A stretch of 64,000 bases of DNA from Iodobacter fluviatilis (GCF_004194535.1 NZ_CP025781.1:1736001-1800000); one strand, 5' to 3'; shown: positions 9,202 to 17,429, counted from the first letter of the stretch. Program-made: numbers and translations. The notes: generated by a model from the sequence alone, not told the origin.

Positions 9202-10410
9202 TTAAGATACCGCTTTTACTTTCCTAGCCATCCAAATAGCTGCTAAGCCAAAGATGCAGCTTAAATATCCAACCCAATCAAAGTTTATGATTCGTCCATC
9301 TCCGGCCTGCGTCATAATCAAGCCCGCTAAAAGGGCCGCTAAGCCAGAGGCAAAGTTCTGTGTTGCTGAGTTAAACGCCATCAAGCGCCCGCGCATTTGC
9401 GGTGCAGTTGCCCCCGTAACCATAGCCGTTGCAGGAATAAACCGACCACTCACAAAAACAAAAAAGAGTGTTGAAAACAGCAGCTGCCACCCCACAGAAA
9501 GCGAAAAGGTTTGTGTTACCAAGATTAAAGGAATAAAACTTGCCAGCACCAAGTACGCCAAAATACGTCTTGGACTATGCCGATCAATTAAGCCACCAAT
9601 CACTGGCCTAGAAAATAAAGTCGCCACTCCACCTAGCAAATACATATAAACCAAATCATGCGTGCTTAAACCAGAATTACTAACCATAGTTGAAGCAATA
9701 TAGGGAATCACGCAAAAGCCCGATAGGGTGAGTAAAGCCGTTACCCCACACGCCCACCAATGGTTACGATCCGCAAATAGCTCTTTATACCCAGTCAACA
9801 TTCCCTGCGCAGGCTGGCCCTTACTCAAATGCCCTTTCACAGCAGGTAATAGGTAAAAAGCCCCAATCCAAATTAAAACGCACATCACGGATAAAGCCAC
9901 AAATGGCATTCGCCAATTAGAATGCGCCGCAATAAACAAGCCCAGTGGCACACCAGCTATCGCCGATAAAGAAAAGCCCAGCATCACCCAGCTCATGGCC
10001 CAGCCACGCCGCTCTGGTGGGATTAAATCGCCAACTATGGCAAAAATAATCGAACCAATCACACCGCCAAACACGCCTGCCAAACAACGTGCTAGCAAGA
10101 GACTATAAAAGCCCGTGGCCAAGGAGCAAGCAAGCGTAGCCAGTACCAAACCCGCATAGCAAAACAATAAAGCCCGCCGCCGATCAAAGCGATCCGCCAG
10201 AGATGCCGCCAATAAAGACGCCACACCGGCCGCCAAAGAATAGGCAGAAACCAAAAAACCAAAACGCGCAGTATCAATATGCATTTCGTGCATTAAATCT
10301 GGGGCCAGCGGCATTAGGATCATAAAATCAGCAATGCTGGTAAACACCACCAACATCAAGACCAAAAGCATGGCTTGTGTGCGGCGTTCTGGATTAAGCA
10401 ATTTCGGCAT
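9202..10410 (-). CDS. MFS transporter (DHA1-like)
   Basis: This 402-residue protein has about twelve hydrophobic helices and the MFS loop motif ADRFDRRRAL after helix 2, near residue 72. PLAPDLMHEMHIDTARFG near residue 31 and the helix 5 segment GVPLGLFIA are typical of drug/H+ antiporter-1 type exporters (AraJ/YdhP-like). It should act in the inner membrane as a proton-driven exporter of an unknown small molecule. The gene stands alone. A 168-bp palindromic element begins 44 bases upstream of its start codon, in the promoter region. Confidence 0.85.
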   Translation of the reverse strand: MPKLLNPERRTQAMLLVLMLVVFTSIADFMILMPLAPDLMHEMHIDTARFGFLVSAYSLAAGVASLLAASLADRFDRRRALLFCYAGLVLATLACSLATGFYSLLLARCLAGVFGGVIGSIIFAIVGDLIPPERRGWAMSWVMLGFSLSAIAGVPLGLFIAAHSNWRMPFVALSVMCVLIWIGAFYLLPAVKGHLSKGQPAQGMLTGYKELFADRNHWWACGVTALLTLSGFCVIPYIASTMVSNSGLSTHDLVYMYLLGGVATLFSRPVIGGLIDRHSPRRILAYLVLASFIPLILVTQTFSLSVGWQLLFSTLFFVFVSGRFIPATAMVTGATAPQMRGRLMAFNSATQNFASGLAALLAGLIMTQAGDGRIINFDWVGYLSCIFGLAAIWMARKVKAVS

Positions 10411-10454
10411 GCAAAAATTCCTGAAGAATAATAAGTAAGGTTATAGCGCTCATG

Positions 10455-10622
10455 CTAGCAGCCTGTCGGACTTAGCATCAGTCAGCTGCAAAATCACCTG
10501 ATCGGCCTATATTTCACCAGATTTTTGACCAATAACTCGTTATTGGCGCTGCAAATCCGGCAAAATCTGGTCTCGACCATGCGATTTTTCGCTTCGACCG
10601 TCTAAGTCCGACAGGCTGCTAG
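10455..10622. repeat. 168-bp palindromic element, copy 1 (subfamily A)
   Basis: The element begins and ends with CTAG and has terminal repeats CTAGCAGCCTGTCGGACTTA and complement. The two 84-bp halves are inverted copies of each other, meeting at the centre near CAATAACGAGTTATTG. It shares its interior with copy 3 (17636-17803). It has no plausible gene. It lies between the divergent MFS gene and the unknown gene at 10717. Confidence 0.88.
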
Positions 10623-10716
10623 ATATAAGACGGTTCGCTTTGTTTTGTAAAATAAAACAGGCTAAAGAATCCTCAAGCTCAGCCGATAAGAATTAAAACC
10701 TCACTGAGAATTGGCC

Positions 10717-11424
10717 ATGAACCCACTCTCCCAACTCAATAGCCGCATGGCTTCTAGCTTTATGCCAAGCAGCACGCCCCCAAACAAGCCTGCACTTACG
10801 GGGCAAGCGCTACAAAGTGGTAGCGATATTCTGGCCAAACGCAACCAAGAACTAGGCAACGTCATCACCGATCTGGCACAAAACCTCATGCAAAACTTTG
10901 CCAAGCAGATGTTTGGCGATGCCGCCAAGAGCATGACTTTTAGCTTTGATAAAACTGAGCTAAGCAGCTCTTCTAACTTTGCCGCAACAGCACAGCAAAG
11001 CGCTGACGGCTCTGCTGCAGCATTTAGGCTAGAGGACAGCAGCCACTTTAATGGCAAAGGTAAACTCTATACTGCTGATGGCCGCCAATTTGATTTTGAA
11101 ATAGATGTACGCTACAAATCGATAGTTGAAGCCGCATCAGCCAGTACCGCAACACAACAGCCTAGTCAGCCCAATACCAGTCCAAGCAGTGCCTTAAGCA
11201 GAATCAATCAACAATTTGCTGGCACAGCAGAAGACTTGCTCAAGCACTTAAGTAGCAAGCCTAGCTACCAACCCTTCCAGCTACTGAAGCAGAGCGATGA
11301 TGGGCAATCGCTATTAAAATTACTGGGAGAGATGAGCATGCAATTACTCAATCTACCTGGTGGACCAAGGCACCTAGATTTATCAAATAAAGCGGCAGAG
11401 GGACACATTCAAGAGCAAGCTTAG
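10717..11424 (+). CDS. Hypothetical protein
   Basis: I do not recognise this 235-residue protein. It has a low-complexity Ser/Pro-rich N-terminus, a helical segment (DLAQNLMQNFAKQMFG, near 45-60), and a central beta-like segment (FRLEDSSHFNGKGKLYTADGRQFDFEIDVRY, near 100-135). A Ser/Pro/Gln linker and a leucine-rich C-terminal part follow. There is no signal peptide or membrane segment. The ATG at 10717 follows TGAGAA. The gene is bracketed by 168-bp palindromic elements of different subfamilies, and the second one begins one base after its stop codon. Confidence 0.65.
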   Translation: MNPLSQLNSRMASSFMPSSTPPNKPALTGQALQSGSDILAKRNQELGNVITDLAQNLMQNFAKQMFGDAAKSMTFSFDKTELSSSSNFAATAQQSADGSAAAFRLEDSSHFNGKGKLYTADGRQFDFEIDVRYKSIVEAASASTATQQPSQPNTSPSSALSRINQQFAGTAEDLLKHLSSKPSYQPFQLLKQSDDGQSLLKLLGEMSMQLLNLPGGPRHLDLSNKAAEGHIQEQA

Positions 11425-11592
11425 CTAGCAGCCTGTCGGGCTTAAGACTGATCTACTACGGAAAAGCCGGATTTGGCCATATTCCACGCATTTTCTCGTT
11501 GAATAGCCAGCTATTCGCCTCAAAAACCCGCGAAATCTGTCTCAAACCGGTCTTTCCCTCGCTACGATCGCTTAAGTCCGACAGGCTGCTAG
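11425..11592. repeat. 168-bp palindromic element, copy 2 (subfamily B)
   Basis: CTAG-bounded element with the same terminal repeats as copy 1 but the subfamily B interior, centred on GAATAGCCAGCTATTC. It begins immediately after the TAG stop codon of the upstream gene, so a transcript from that gene would end in its hairpin. Confidence 0.88.
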
Positions 11593-11722
11593 GCACATGA
11601 TCGACGTTCACCCCCTTACTACTTATGCATGCTGTCTTTGAAATGAACATTTTCAAGTTACTTTAACGGCGCGCTACACAGTAAGTGAACTCATTCTTAG
11701 TTTAGCCTAATTACTTACAAAT

Positions 11723-11741
11723 AAAAATGATTCTCAATACA
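11723..11741. promoter_or_regulatory. Possible Fur box
   Basis: AAAAATGATTCTCAATACA matches the 19-bp Fur consensus at 13 of 19 positions by eye, with an intact TGATTCTCA core. It lies 30 bases before the binding-protein gene at 11771. Confidence 0.35.
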
Positions 11742-11770
11742 ACTTGATCATATAAAGCAATAAAACATCC

Positions 11771-12520
11771 ATGATGCTGCACGCCCTGAGGCTATTTCTT
11801 TTACTCTGCCCCTCTTTTTGCTTGGCAGGGAAAACTCTGCGCGTCTGTGGAGGTCAATCAGAATGGCCACCCGCTTCTTACTATTCAGGTACAGACAAAA
11901 AAACGATTACAGGCTATTCCGTGGATGTACTGCACAAAATTTTTGAGAACTCCGGCTATCAAATCCAAATTCAGCTATTACCTTGGCCACGTTGCTTAGC
12001 CGAAGTGCAAAAAGGAGGTGAGTACCAGATAGCAATGGCGGTTAGCCGCACGCCTGAACGAGAGGCAAAATTTTTATTCTCAAGGCCCTATTTATTTTTA
12101 ACCCCAGGCTTGGTGTCATTGAAGGCCAAGCAACCATTTCACGCGAATAGTCAAACACTAACAAAATGTGGGGTAAATGGATTTAATTATCAACCCTATA
12201 GTATGTTTTCTAGCGCTGAAATAGACACAACAGCGAATAACTATGAGTCAGTCATCCGAAAGCTAAGCATTCGCCGATGTGATTTTTTATTAGAATACGT
12301 TGAAATAGCACAAACATTAGTACGATTAGAAGAATTTAGATTCAAAAAAAACATTTATAAAATAGAGAAAATAATTGGAGAAAAATCAGTTCCAGCCCAC
12401 TTTGCCTTTGGCGTAAACTCAAAATATTCAAAAGAAGTCTTATCTATAATAAATACAAAATTATACCAACTAGAAAAAAATGGACAATTAAAAAACATGA
12501 CGAACAAATCAACACAATAA
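11771..12520 (+). CDS. Periplasmic substrate-binding protein, family 3 (PAAT-like)
   Basis: This 249-residue protein has a signal peptide (cleavage after CLA, residue 19) followed by a family 3 solute-binding fold: ITGYSVDVLHKIF near residue 45, a PWPRCLAEVQ segment near 75, and an AVSRTPEREAKFLFSRPY stretch near 95. Proteins of this type bind polar amino acids, or act as stand-alone sensors. No permease or ATPase gene is adjacent, so it may be an orphan receptor. The 3' third is more AT-rich than its surroundings. A possible Fur box precedes it. Confidence 0.8.
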   Translation: MMLHALRLFLLLCPSFCLAGKTLRVCGGQSEWPPASYYSGTDKKTITGYSVDVLHKIFENSGYQIQIQLLPWPRCLAEVQKGGEYQIAMAVSRTPEREAKFLFSRPYLFLTPGLVSLKAKQPFHANSQTLTKCGVNGFNYQPYSMFSSAEIDTTANNYESVIRKLSIRRCDFLLEYVEIAQTLVRLEEFRFKKNIYKIEKIIGEKSVPAHFAFGVNSKYSKEVLSIINTKLYQLEKNGQLKNMTNKSTQ

Positions 12521-12553
12521 TAAAATTACTATAACTGCGCGCTAGCAACTCAT

Positions 12554-12587
12554 TTTTCATCTCTAATTTTAAAATTAGAGATGAAAA
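12554..12587. terminator. Perfect palindromic terminator between convergent genes
   Basis: A 34-base perfect palindrome with the half-site TTTTCATCTCTAATTTT forms a hairpin with T-tracts on both strands. It sits between the plus-strand binding protein and the minus-strand LysR gene. Confidence 0.75.
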
Positions 12588-12604
12588 TTATTAAGCCACC
12601 CCGT

Positions 12605-13516
12605 CTATAGCTTTAATAGCTTATCCCACGATGGTTCATTCCCAAATCGTTCAGCTAAAAAATCTAATAAGCTACGTAAAATAATTGGCATATGCCGGCG
12701 AGATGTATATAAGCCATAAATGCCAAGCTCGTCCGAGTGGTAATCTGCTAAAAGCTGCACCAATTCACCCGACTCTAAATAAGGTGCCGCACTAAAAGTA
12801 GGCTGGTGGGCAATACCAGCCCCTGCCAATGTCGCCTGTAAAATTACATTTGCATCATTCGCGCTAATTGCACCACTCACAGGCACAAAAAAAACCTGCT
12901 TCTCTTTTGTAAATCGCCAACCGTTTTTTCCAAAAAAAGCATGGTGTAAACACTGATGCTGCAATAAATCATCAGGCTGCTGAGGTATACCGTGCTCTGC
13001 AATATAAGCAGGCGTTGCACAAACCACCGAGCGGCAAATACTTAATTTACGAGCAATCAAGTTAGGGTCTAAATCATTGGTAATGCGAATCGCTAAATCA
13101 ATGCGCTCATCCACTAAATTAATGCTTCTATCCCCAACGATTAGCTCAACCTGAGTTTGCGGATACTTAGCCACAAAAGCTGCAGCAGCGGCCGCTAGAT
13201 GCGACTGCGCAAATGAATTGCTGCTCGCCACGCGGATCAAGCCGTGTGGGGCAGCATTTTGATTAAGCGTGATGCCCTGCACATCTTCGGCTAATTCCAG
13301 CATTTTACGGCAACGTGGCAAAGCTTCTTGTCCAGCACTACTTAAACCAACGCTGCGCGTAGAGCGATGCAATAAGCGCACTCCCAGCCAGCTTTCTAAC
13401 TCAGCCAAATACCGCGATACCATCGCCCGTGACATATCCAGCTTCTCTGCCGCTGCAGTTAAGCTACCTTGATCTACCACCTCAATAAACACTCGCATCG
13501 CACTTAATCTATCCAT
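12605..13516 (-). CDS. LysR family transcriptional regulator
   Basis: This 303-residue protein has an N-terminal winged helix (residues 1-60, with SLTAAAEKLDMSRAMVSRYLAELE as the helix-turn-helix) and a C-terminal effector-binding domain typical of the LysR family. The ATG at 13516 gives the usual MDRLSAMRVF start, and an in-frame TTG further upstream is unlikely. It is divergent from the metallo-hydrolase gene at 13654 with a 137-base gap, the usual layout for a LysR regulator and its target. The inducer is unknown. Confidence 0.9.
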   Translation of the reverse strand: MDRLSAMRVFIEVVDQGSLTAAAEKLDMSRAMVSRYLAELESWLGVRLLHRSTRSVGLSSAGQEALPRCRKMLELAEDVQGITLNQNAAPHGLIRVASSNSFAQSHLAAAAAAFVAKYPQTQVELIVGDRSINLVDERIDLAIRITNDLDPNLIARKLSICRSVVCATPAYIAEHGIPQQPDDLLQHQCLHHAFFGKNGWRFTKEKQVFFVPVSGAISANDANVILQATLAGAGIAHQPTFSAAPYLESGELVQLLADYHSDELGIYGLYTSRRHMPIILRSLLDFLAERFGNEPSWDKLLKL

Positions 13517-13531
13517 GCCTTGGCTACCCGC

Positions 13532-13566
13532 TTGCAATATGCATTAGATCGAATTATGCAACAAAC
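13532..13566. promoter_or_regulatory. Candidate LysR operator
   Basis: An inverted repeat TGCAT-N11-ATGCA (13540-13560) lies within a longer imperfect dyad in the divergent LysR/hydrolase gap. LysR proteins bind such T-N11-A-type dyads. The assignment rests on position and symmetry only. Confidence 0.35.
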
Positions 13567-13653
13567 TAGCGCCTGATTTGGGGTTTTTCTATGCACGGTA
13601 TACAACTAATCTAGCATCCATTGCTAGACCACACTTAATACAGGAAATAAACC

Positions 13654-14532
13654 ATGTTCAAACCAGCCGCTGTTTTATCCACACTCACACTTGCTCTTGG
13701 TATAGCCGCCTCAGCCCAAGCCGCTGAAGCGCCTTTGAAGCTCGAAGTTTATGCCAACACAGATCCAAGCACCTTCGGCGTAGCGTCTACCCTTATCACA
13801 GGTAAAACTGAAGCCATCCTGATCGATGCTCAATTCACTCTGGCCGATGCGCACCGCGTGGTGGCTAATGTATTAGCCAGCGGCAAAAAACTGACTACGG
13901 TTTACATCAGCCATGGTGACCCTGATTACTACTTTGGTTTAGAAGTGATTACCCAGGCTTTCCCTGGCGTAAAAGTAGTGGCTAGCGCACCAACCATCGC
14001 GCATATCAAAAAAACACTCCCAAAGAAAATGGCTTATTGGGGCCCGATATTAGGCACAAACGCGCCTAAAAACCCAGTAGTCCCTGCTCAACTATCAGGT
14101 AATACGCTAACTATTGATGGCGAAAAACTAGAAGTAATGGGTTTAGATGGCGATGATGCAGAGCACAGCTTTGTATGGATTCCATCCATCAGAACCATTG
14201 CAGGTGGCGTATCGGTATTTGGTAATTTCCACCTATGGACAGCCGATGATGCATCGGTGGCTAAACGCGCTCAGTGGCTAAAAGTACTGGATAAGATGGA
14301 AGCTCTGAAGCCTGAAGTAGTCATTCCAGGCCACTTTAAAGCTGGGACTACATTCACCATTGAGCACTTGCAATACAACCGTGAATACCTAAAAGCCTAC
14401 GATCTTGAGCTAGCGAAGGCGAAAAACTCTGCAGCACTGATTGCTGCCATGAAAAAACGCTACCCAGATGCTGGCCTTGGTATGGCGCTAGAAATTGGCG
14501 CTAAAGTAAACAAAGGTGAAATGAAGTGGTAA
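13654..14532 (+). CDS. Secreted MBL-fold metallo-hydrolase with altered metal motif
   Basis: This 292-residue protein has a clear signal peptide (cleavage near AQA at residues 21-23) and a metallo-beta-lactamase fold. The usual HxHxDH motif appears as HGDPDYYFG starting at H87. The second and third histidines are therefore Asp89 and Tyr92, with D91 kept. Later conserved positions are present, including DGDDAEHSF near 165 and PGHFKAG near 229. Related secreted MBL proteins carry HxDPDHYFG, so Tyr92 is the odd residue. Substrate unknown. Its divergent LysR neighbour probably regulates it. Confidence 0.8.
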   Translation: MFKPAAVLSTLTLALGIAASAQAAEAPLKLEVYANTDPSTFGVASTLITGKTEAILIDAQFTLADAHRVVANVLASGKKLTTVYISHGDPDYYFGLEVITQAFPGVKVVASAPTIAHIKKTLPKKMAYWGPILGTNAPKNPVVPAQLSGNTLTIDGEKLEVMGLDGDDAEHSFVWIPSIRTIAGGVSVFGNFHLWTADDASVAKRAQWLKVLDKMEALKPEVVIPGHFKAGTTFTIEHLQYNREYLKAYDLELAKAKNSAALIAAMKKRYPDAGLGMALEIGAKVNKGEMKW

Positions 14533-14535
14533 AAC

Positions 14536-14555
14536 CATGGCTTAATTAAGCCATG
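14536..14555 (+). terminator. Palindromic hairpin after the metallo-hydrolase gene
   Basis: A perfect 20-base palindrome with half-site CATGGCTTAA starts 4 bases after the stop codon and is followed by TAAAA rather than a T-tract. The stronger terminator just downstream has been split by an insertion (see 14557-15713). Confidence 0.4.
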
Positions 14556-14633
14556 TAAAAGGCTCGGCATAGTGAACTACACCCCAAAAGTTGGACACCC
14601 GTCCATGTTTTTGGGGTATTTTTATGTCCACGT

Positions 14634-15586
14634 GGCTTTGTTGCACAAATCAATCTATGAACGAATCGCCCCAAACCCCATCCGGATTTACGCCACGCGC
14701 ACCGTCACTGGTGTACCCAATTGCGTGCAGCGATTTAAGATCGCAACACACACTTGTAGTTCTGCCACCTGCCGATCAAAATCCCTGGCTATTACCCGTT
14801 CACCCAACAGTTTGAAACAGCGTATCTTGGTTTCAGCCAAGCGCCGGCAATGATAGCCACTCCAGTTTTTCCATAGCGTTCAGCCTAAGTACTTCGTGGC
14901 GCGAAACGCCTTGTTTCTCGCCCTTTCACCCGACGTATTTTCTTTCCACAGTTGCCCGTTTTTCCGTGTCGAAATGATGGCGGCTGCGTTGCGTAATCGC
15001 AGCGTAGCAATCTTTTGCATGGTATGCACCATCACCATGCACGGAAACCAGCACTTCATACTCCTGTATCTGATCAATCAAATCAGGCAAAACTTGTGCA
15101 TCGCCTACGGCGTTGCACGTCACCTCAATGGCACGTATTTCAAGGGTTTCAGCATCAATACCGATGTGGACTTTTCGCCATTGCCGACGATATTCGGCAC
15201 CATGCTTTTTCGTACCGATATGACGACCTTAAGGCGTTTTTGTCGTGGCAAATCGCACTGGAATCATGCACTTTCCAATCTAAATGGGCGAGTCGCAGCA
15301 AGCTTTCTACAAAGCCTGTTGTTTGGCGTAGCGGGAGATTAAATAAGCACTTGTAGTTAAGCAAAACTGAATGGCAGTGTCGCTAAATTCAGCTTGCCGC
15401 CCTTGCTTGTTCGATGGGAGCCCATGCCATTGCATGTTTTTATCTAACCAAACCAACAATGAACCGCGCGATTTAAATACGGCGTGATAAGCGTTCCAAT
15501 GGGTGGTTTTATACTTGCTCGGTTCAGGTTTGCTCATGCGTTCATTCTAACAGCAGTAAGGCTTGGCCGATTTGTGCAACAGAGCC
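14634..15586. mobile_element. Degenerate IS5-family element
   Basis: The terminal inverted repeats GGCTTTGTTGCACAAAT (14634-14650) and complement (15570-15586, one mismatch) bound a 953-bp element with a damaged transposase on the minus strand. No matching target duplication is seen. This fits an insertion accompanied by deletion of the surrounding IS3 element. Confidence 0.85.
14688..15537 (-). pseudogene. IS5-family transposase, frameshifted
   Basis: The start (MSKPEPSKYKTTHWNAY) at 15537 and the end (QLGTPVTVRVA) at 14688 match the full-length IS5-type transposase of this group. The pieces between lie in different frames: SDTAIQFCLT, LRQTTGFVESLLRLAHLDW, AVGDAQVLPDLIDQI, ENTSGERARNKAFRATK. 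Several frameshifts make it non-functional. Confidence 0.85.
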
Positions 15587-15596
15587 TAACCATGAC

Positions 15597-15653
15597 CGAA
15601 TCAAACTGAAGTTAAAAGGGCTGAGTCCTGTGCAATACAGAACCAGCCCTTGA
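15597..15653 (+). pseudogene. IS3-family (IS150-type) orfB C-terminal fragment
   Basis: The translation R-I-K-L-K-L-K-G-L-S-P-V-Q-Y-R-T-S-P followed by TGA is the standard end of IS150-type OrfB integrases. The rest of orfA/orfB is gone. Confidence 0.85.
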
Positions 15654-15719
15654 ACGCCTAACTTTTATACTGTCCAACTAATTGAGGTGCAGTTCACATA
15701 GCTGGGCCTTTTTGCTACA

Positions 15720-15827
15720 TTAATAACTAATGTTACGCACCCATTATGAAAAATCAATGGGTTAGGATTCTCTCAATCAGCTGCAGAGCGTATTTCACCT
15801 AAAGGCCTGCGTAACATCAGTTAATAA
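15720..15827. mobile_element. 94-bp MITE related to the IS at 5454-6558
   Basis: The element spans 15727-15820. Its left end CTAATGTTACGCA has one mismatch to the IS left end, and its right end TGCGTAACATCAG is identical to the IS right end. It is flanked by the direct repeat TTAATAA at 15720-15726 and 15821-15827, the same 7-bp duplication size as the IS. It encodes nothing and must have been moved in trans by that transposase family. Confidence 0.88.
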
Positions 15828-15876
15828 TATTAAACATCAGCTCCTTGTTCAAAATGGGCGCAGCTAGCAAGGCAAC

Positions 15877-16257
15877 TTAATGGTGCACCAATGGGCTCAC
15901 TTCTTTTGGCCGCGCATTAATAACGGCAGAATGCACAGCGTCGTCTTGTAAACCCTTCCAAAAAACATGCGCTGCCACGGCGTGACTATGATCATTGATT
16001 TGCTGCCAAGCCTTAACAGCGTCACTCGCTAGCTCAAACATCACAATAGAGTTGTGCAACTCCACGGCCTGCGCCACCGTTATCATTCCAGCATCACTTA
16101 AATAATCAATTAAAGCACCGCGTGATTTTGTGGTGCGCTCATCTGTTGTATCGTAGGTAAGAAATAACACCGCATCACTCATCGCAGTGGATGCCATACG
16201 AATAAAATCAACTCGCGACAGAATGCTGACTTTGCCTCGTGGACTCTTAATATCCAT
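15877..16257 (-). CDS. Hypothetical protein
   Basis: I do not recognise this 126-residue protein. It is predicted soluble and mixed helix/strand, with no signal peptide, membrane segment or known motif. The ATG at 16257 is supported by AGGGAG seven bases upstream. An in-frame extension to 16344 lacks such a site. It is divergent from the patatin-like gene at 16421, with about 160 bases of shared promoter region. Confidence 0.6.
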   Translation of the reverse strand: MDIKSPRGKVSILSRVDFIRMASTAMSDAVLFLTYDTTDERTTKSRGALIDYLSDAGMITVAQAVELHNSIVMFELASDAVKAWQQINDHSHAVAAHVFWKGLQDDAVHSAVINARPKEVSPLVHH

Positions 16258-16420
16258 GGTAAATCTCCCTAGAAATGAACATTGCTTACTGTGTTCTAGC
16301 AGGTTTAAACGACCCCACAATGAATGAAAAAATAGCCCGCTCATCTTGCAAGATATTTATGGCGTTGCAGCAAGATTTATCTAAAGGTATAAGTAAGGAA
16401 ACCTTTTACAAGAGACAGCT

Positions 16421-17425
16421 ATGGCACGCACAGCATTAATTATTAGTGGAGGCGCACCTAACGCCACCTTGACTGCAGGCGCTTTAGAAGCCTTTCATGA
16501 GCTAGGCATCCATGTTGATGTGATCTCTGCTGCTGGCGCAGGAGGCTTGCTGGGCTTAATGTATATCGCCCCGAAGAACGGTGATGTTGTAAGCACTATG
16601 CGTAGCTTAAAAGAAATGGGCGTGGCAGATTTTATCTACCGCGCTTTTCCAGTGAATTTCAAGGTTTTCCATAAACCCGGGCCAATGGCAGAAGCCTACC
16701 GCCAAGCACTTAGCGCTAATCCAGTGCTACAAATGATGCAACAATGGCCCGTTACTCACACCTTGGCACAGGTATTTAAAGATGGAGCCAGTCTTGCAAT
16801 CGCAAGCGCAAGCCCAAGCAATTTAAGCAGCGATTCGCTAGGCCTATGCGCCCATATTCCCTTTGCCGAACAAATTATCGACTTTAATGCCTTGCAAGAA
16901 GCTGGCCCCGATTTTTGGCTCAATGCTTATAACCTGAGCCAGCACCAAATGGAAAACTGGTCACGTGGCCAAATTGATGTACTCCATTTACAAGCCGCGC
17001 TGTCGTTCCCCTATTTATATCCCCCCACTGAAATCAATGGTGATTTCTATATCGAAGGCGCCGCAATTGACTGCCTAAATTTTAAAGATTTACGCAAAAA
17101 CTATCCTGAGTTAGAAGAAATCATTGTTTTTGATTTATTAGGCGCAGAAAAACTACTGCGTAAACCAAAAAACCTTTGTGACGCTTGGGTCATGTCTATT
17201 ATGACCCCACTAGTAGAAATTGCTCGTGATGATATTAAATTATTTGAAGCATTACACAGTGATGGCATAACCCTGCATAAGGTGCCATTAATTGATTCCA
17301 TCGCAGAAGAGCACTTGCCTGATGTATTTGATTGGTCTAGAAGCAATATGGATAGGCTATATCAAACGGGGTATGGCGCAGCTAAGCGTTACTGCGAAAA
17401 TAATCTGCAACATTTATATAAATAA
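16421..17425 (+). CDS. Patatin-like protein lacking the catalytic serine
   Basis: This 334-residue protein has the patatin layout. An N-terminal oxyanion-like loop SGGAPN lies at residues 9-14. The nucleophile-elbow position reads AAGAG (37-41), where GxSxG is expected. A late motif reads IEGAAID near residue 211, where DG[GA] is expected. The catalytic serine is thus Gly39 and the aspartate is Glu. It is therefore unlikely to be a normal Ser-Asp lipid acyl hydrolase and may have a binding role or different chemistry. The fold call is fairly good. The start is supported by the AAGAGACAGCT sequence upstream. Confidence 0.75.
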   Translation: MARTALIISGGAPNATLTAGALEAFHELGIHVDVISAAGAGGLLGLMYIAPKNGDVVSTMRSLKEMGVADFIYRAFPVNFKVFHKPGPMAEAYRQALSANPVLQMMQQWPVTHTLAQVFKDGASLAIASASPSNLSSDSLGLCAHIPFAEQIIDFNALQEAGPDFWLNAYNLSQHQMENWSRGQIDVLHLQAALSFPYLYPPTEINGDFYIEGAAIDCLNFKDLRKNYPELEEIIVFDLLGAEKLLRKPKNLCDAWVMSIMTPLVEIARDDIKLFEALHSDGITLHKVPLIDSIAEEHLPDVFDWSRSNMDRLYQTGYGAAKRYCENNLQHLYK

Positions 17426-17429
17426 ATTG

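Larger units (their letters stand above)
14568..15701. mobile_element. IS3-family relic containing a nested IS5-family relic
   Basis: The ends TGAACTACACC... (14573-14597) and ...GGTGCAGTTCA (15671-15696) are imperfect inverted repeats. They are flanked by a direct repeat CATAG at 14568-14572 and 15697-15701, consistent with an IS3-family 5-bp duplication. Only about 170 bp of the IS3 element remains. The last 19 codons of an IS150-type orfB are recognisable (15597-15653). An IS5-type element (14634-15586) occupies the interior. Confidence 0.8.
14557..15713 (+). terminator. Terminator interrupted in its loop by an IS insertion
   Basis: The left arm AAAAGGCTCGGC (14557-14568) and the right arm GCTGGGCCTTTT (15701-15712, plus one more T) pair along 12 bases with G-U pairs. 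They are now about 1.1 kb apart. Removing the IS3 relic and one copy of the duplicated CATAG restores a 12-bp stem with a 3-base loop and a T-tract. Confidence 0.7.

Noticed and set aside
14896-15342. Plus-strand frames of 113-148 codons in the IS5 relic
   Set aside because: They lie antisense to the decayed transposase, whose fragments explain the sequence.
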